Of a stretch of 6,811 nt of DNA, positions 6,157 to 6,811 are shown piece by piece; within the stretch, counting starts at the first letter, position 1; each line of letters opens with the position of its first letter. The translations under genes were made by a program, and so were the position numbers. The notes under the pieces are model-generated. The model was not told where the DNA came from and ran no database searches. It saw only the letters and a list, made by a program, of their open reading frames with translations. The DNA is from Collinsella sp. (GTDB lineage: Bacteria > Actinomycetota > Coriobacteriia > Coriobacteriales > Coriobacteriaceae), in contig DXMX01000003.1 of NCBI GenBank assembly GCA_019413955.1, forward strand, positions 71,250-78,060, given 5' to 3'.

Positions 6157-6219
6157 CATCTCGGTTTTATTTCTTATGGTTTATCTATCAGCGCAAGACG
6201 ATGTCAGATGGAGGTCTGA

Positions 6220-6811
6220 ATGTACAAGCGCACTAAGATTGTATGCACCATGGGTCCCGCCTGCGATAGCGACGAGACCATCCGCGAGATGATCAAGGCG
6301 GGCATGAACGTCGCCCGTTTTAACTTCTCGCACGGCTCCTACGACGAGCACCACGGTCGCATCGAGCGCGTCCGCCGTATTTCCAAGGAGCTCGGTCTGC
6401 CTGTCGGCATCCTGCTCGACACCAAGGGCCCCGAGGTCCGCACCGGCCTTCTGGTCGACGGCAAGAAGGTTGCCGTCAAGACCGGCGATAAGATCGTCGT
6501 CACCGCTCAGCCCACGTCCGAGGATTTCCACGGCACCGCTGAGCACATCTCCCTCGACTACCTGGCTCTGCCTTCCGAGGTCGAGAAGGGCTCCCTCATC
6601 CTGATCGATGACGGCCTGGTTGCCCTCGAGGTCGAGTCCGTCAGTGGCCAGGACATGACCTGCGTCGTTAAGAACGACGGCCTGATCGGCGAGCGCAAGG
6701 GCGTCAACATGCCCAACGTCAACATCTCGCTGCCCGCCATCACCGAGCGCGATCGTCAGGACATCCTCTTTGGCCTGACCGAGAACATCGACTACATCGC
6801 CGCTTCCTTCA
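6220..6811 (+). CDS. pyk: Pyruvate kinase, N-terminal 197 codons (truncated by window edge)
   Basis: Pyruvate kinase makes pyruvate and ATP from phosphoenolpyruvate and ADP in the cytoplasm, the last step of glycolysis. The ATG at 6220 follows GGAGG (6210-6214) by 5 nt, and the protein opens with RTKIVCTMGPAC (4-15), the usual start. R33, N35 and S37 in NVARFNFSHG (30-39) belong to the substrate and potassium site. LLDTKGPEVRTG (65-76) includes D67 and T68; its Glu72 corresponds to the glutamate found in K+-dependent pyruvate kinases, where K+-independent ones have Lys. The B domain spans about 73-165, with IDDG at 129-132, and the chain returns to the barrel at KGVNMPNVNISLPAITERD (160-178). 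The last complete codons read DYIAASF. The catalytic lysine and metal-binding Glu/Asp lie beyond the edge. Confidence 0.97.
   Translation, partial: MYKRTKIVCTMGPACDSDETIREMIKAGMNVARFNFSHGSYDEHHGRIERVRRISKELGLPVGILLDTKGPEVRTGLLVDGKKVAVKTGDKIVVTAQPTSEDFHGTAEHISLDYLALPSEVEKGSLILIDDGLVALEVESVSGQDMTCVVKNDGLIGERKGVNMPNVNISLPAITERDRQDILFGLTENIDYIAASF

Larger units (their letters stand above)
5882..6219. other. AT-rich divergent intergenic region between the calcium ATPase gene and pyk
   Basis: This stretch is clearly richer in A/T than its neighbours and I see no gene in it. It holds the candidate promoters for both flanking genes, a hairpin with a 5-bp core (ACGGT-GCAG-ACCGT, around 5959-5972), an AAAACGTTTT palindrome (5990-5999), two copies of TTGGTAAA followed shortly by a T run and C (5985-6002 and 6055-6070), and a pair of CGGTCG motifs near the pyk promoter. 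A 100-codon minus-strand frame here lacks coding character. Confidence 0.7.

Noticed and set aside
5857..6159. 100-codon minus-strand frame in the divergent intergenic region
   Set aside because: Its start codon sits on the pyk TATAAT box, its composition is not like the host's coding sequence, it has no ribosome site, and it runs into the ATPase leader hairpins.
6181..6546. 121-codon minus-strand frame antisense to pyk
   Set aside because: The plus strand gives unmistakable pyruvate kinase sequence; the antisense frame is a compositional shadow.
1..6811. CRISPR array, tRNA, rRNA, insertion sequence or phage genes
   Set aside because: No regularly spaced repeats, no cloverleaf or rRNA-like sequence, and no transposase, integrase or phage protein in any frame.

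Overview
The window looks like chromosomal DNA of a high-GC gut actinobacterium of the Coriobacteriia, probably Collinsella or a close relative. That placement is my inference from GC-rich third codon positions, strong GGAGG-type ribosome binding sites, GTG starts, and a Tad/Flp pilus gene pair beside housekeeping genes. No sequence comparison was run. Four genes lie on the minus strand and one partial gene on the plus strand.

From the left edge (all minus strand, so read right to left): positions 6-758 encode a 250-residue protein with a receiver-like N-terminus resembling that of TadZ/CpaE pilus-localisation proteins, followed by a disordered tail. Overlapping it by one base is a CpaB/RcpC-type Flp pilus assembly protein (758-1417). 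These two form the visible start of a pilus operon that runs off the left edge. Next is rsgA (1670-2854), the circularly permuted GTPase that matures the 30S ribosomal subunit, closed by a strong intrinsic terminator. A second terminator (2901-2936) and a large nested palindrome (2966-3115) separate it from an 893-residue P2A-type calcium ATPase (3096-5777).

Divergently, on the plus strand, the first 197 codons of pyruvate kinase (from 6220) run off the right edge. Its 440-bp divergent intergenic region is AT-rich and contains a perfect TATAAT box.

The most interesting unexplained structure is the leader of the calcium ATPase (about 5778-5881). As RNA it can form a long hairpin that hides the Shine-Dalgarno sequence. 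An upstream hairpin has a loop exactly complementary to the apical loop of the first, and an alternative stem would break the sequestering fold. This is the architecture of a two-state cis-regulatory RNA. I do not recognise it as a known class; whether it is transcribed depends on where the promoter lies. The genes are otherwise functionally separate units: pilus assembly, ribosome maturation, cation export and glycolysis.
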